A stretch of 30,563 nt of DNA from Clostridiales bacterium UBA1316 (GTDB lineage Bacteria > Bacillota > Clostridia > Oscillospirales > Oscillospiraceae), in the NCBI GenBank assembly GCA_002307055.1, contig DBTM01000081.1, positions 61,685 through 92,247 of the forward strand. Direction: 5' to 3'. The notes beneath the pieces were generated by a model. It saw nothing but the letters and a program-made list of their open reading frames with translations. It had not been told where the DNA came from and searched no databases. This document shows, piece after piece, positions 29,639 to 30,563 of the stretch. Within the stretch, counting starts at the first letter, position 1; every line of letters starts with the position of its first letter. The translations under genes were made by a program, and so were the position numbers.

Positions 29639-30563
29639 ATGAAAAGGTATGTCGCGTTAATTGCAGCCGTTATCCTTCTCTCCTCACTTTTTAACACGGG
29701 CTGTTCCGGCAGCAAAAAAAACGCTGAGGTGAATGTATATAACTGGGGCGAATATATCGATGAAAGTATTTTTACCGATTTTGAAAAAGAGACCGGCATC
29801 AAGGTCAATTATTCGACCTTCACGAGCAATGAGACGATGTATTCCGTACTGAAGACGGGCGGGTCTGAATACGATGTCATCATTCCTTCGGATTACATGG
29901 TTTCGCGGCTCATCAGCGAGAACATGGTCGAAAAAATCGATTTCTCCAACATCCCCAATTACAGCCTGATCGATGATAAATACAAGAAGCTGGAATACGA
30001 CCCAACCGGCGAATATTCTGTGGCCTATATGGCCGGCACGGTCGGCATCATTTATAACGCGTCAAAAATTCCCGATAAAATCACGAGCTGGAACGCACTG
30101 TTCAACCCGAAATACACGGGCCAGATTTTGATGTTTGATAATCCCCGCGACGCGCTTGCCATCGCGCTCATGGATCTGGGCTATTCGGTCAACACGACAA
30201 ACACCGATGAGCTGAATAAAGCCTACGACCTCCTCGCAGGTCAGAAGCCGCTCGTGCAGTCCTACGTCATGGATCAGATTTTCGATAAGCTCGAGAGCGG
30301 AGAAGCCGCCATCGGGCCGTATTACGCCGGTGATTATATTACAATGAAACAAACCAACCCCGATCTTCGGTTTGTTATCCCGGATGAAGGCTCCAACCGC
30401 TTTGTAGACGCCATGTGCATCCCCAAGGGCGCCGCGAATAAGAAGAACGCCGAGCTGTTTATCAACTTCATGTGCAAAACAGATGCCAGCACAAAAAACA
30501 TGGAACCTATCGGCTACACCACCGTCAACAAAGAAGCCGCCACTGAATATACAAAGACACTCG
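29639..30563 (+). CDS. potD: Spermidine/putrescine-binding lipoprotein PotD, 3' end outside window
   Basis: Open at the right edge; 308 residues are visible, most of the protein. It starts MKRYVALIAAVILLSSLFNT, a signal peptide with lipobox NTGC, so Cys22 would be lipidated and the protein anchored outside the membrane. VYNWGEYIDESIFTDFEKET and YDVIIPSDYMVSRLISENMV are the start of the PotD/PotF fold. YMAGTVGIIYNAS, SWNALFNPKYTGQILMFDNP and EAAIGPYYAGDY match its polyamine-binding region. GGGGG precedes the start. It captures polyamine for the PotABC importer encoded upstream. Confidence 0.95.
   Translation, partial: MKRYVALIAAVILLSSLFNTGCSGSKKNAEVNVYNWGEYIDESIFTDFEKETGIKVNYSTFTSNETMYSVLKTGGSEYDVIIPSDYMVSRLISENMVEKIDFSNIPNYSLIDDKYKKLEYDPTGEYSVAYMAGTVGIIYNASKIPDKITSWNALFNPKYTGQILMFDNPRDALAIALMDLGYSVNTTNTDELNKAYDLLAGQKPLVQSYVMDQIFDKLESGEAAIGPYYAGDYITMKQTNPDLRFVIPDEGSNRFVDAMCIPKGAANKKNAELFINFMCKTDASTKNMEPIGYTTVNKEAATEYTKTL

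Noticed and set aside
1..30563. CRISPR array, tRNA or rRNA genes, transposase, phage or defence genes
   Set aside because: No regularly spaced repeats, no cloverleaf or rRNA-like sequence recognised by eye, and no ORF with such motifs.

Overview
The window is a chromosomal segment of a Gram-positive, low-to-mid GC bacterium of the Clostridia type, most likely in or near the Oscillospirales. Four things point there: the hprK-murB-rapZ-yvcK-whiA block, consensus SigA-like promoters with strong AGGAGG-type ribosome sites, a fused shikimate dehydrogenase/shikimate kinase, and many short palindromic intergenic repeats. I cannot name a species from the sequence. Nearly all of it is housekeeping DNA. 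I see no prophage, transposase, CRISPR array or defence island.

Layout. (1) 1-7680, plus strand: an aromatic amino-acid operon carrying the end of a DAHP synthase, tyrA, aroB, aroA, aroC, pheA, an aroE-aroK fusion and aroQ. Together these cover DAHP to chorismate and on to prephenate, phenylpyruvate and 4-hydroxyphenylpyruvate. (2) 13425-8188, minus strand: hprK, murB, rapZ, yvcK, whiA and a PaaI-like thioesterase, behind a good promoter. (3) 13604-14695, plus strand: rpmB, a terminator, then a divergent proC-like reductase. (4) 14700-16240, plus strand: a strikingly AT-rich island with a histidyl-tRNA synthetase-like gene. Its leader contains a promoter, a perfect palindrome over the -10 box, a 15-codon ORF with three consecutive His codons, a long hairpin and an intrinsic terminator just before the gene. 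(5) 19703-16271, minus strand: a glycyl radical enzyme with its own promoter and no activase nearby, then a YitT-family membrane protein. (6) 25210-19859, minus strand: yceD-rpmF from a perfect consensus promoter, a terminator, then a DUF512 iron-sulfur/radical-SAM-like protein, der, plsY and gpsA. (7) 25774-30563, plus strand: an RluA-family pseudouridine synthase, then a potABCD polyamine transporter cut by the window end.

Several intergenic gaps hold small palindromic repeats. Two near-identical copies of a 74-76 bp element lie at 5864-5937 and 17172-17247, with a related element at 7723-7798. A second family occurs at 25347-25400 and 25692-25738 as an inverted pair around a possible 43-codon ORF.

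The most interesting feature is the His-codon leader peptide and terminator ahead of the AT-rich hisS-like gene. It looks like ribosome-mediated transcription attenuation, where a T-box would be the expected arrangement in this kind of bacterium.
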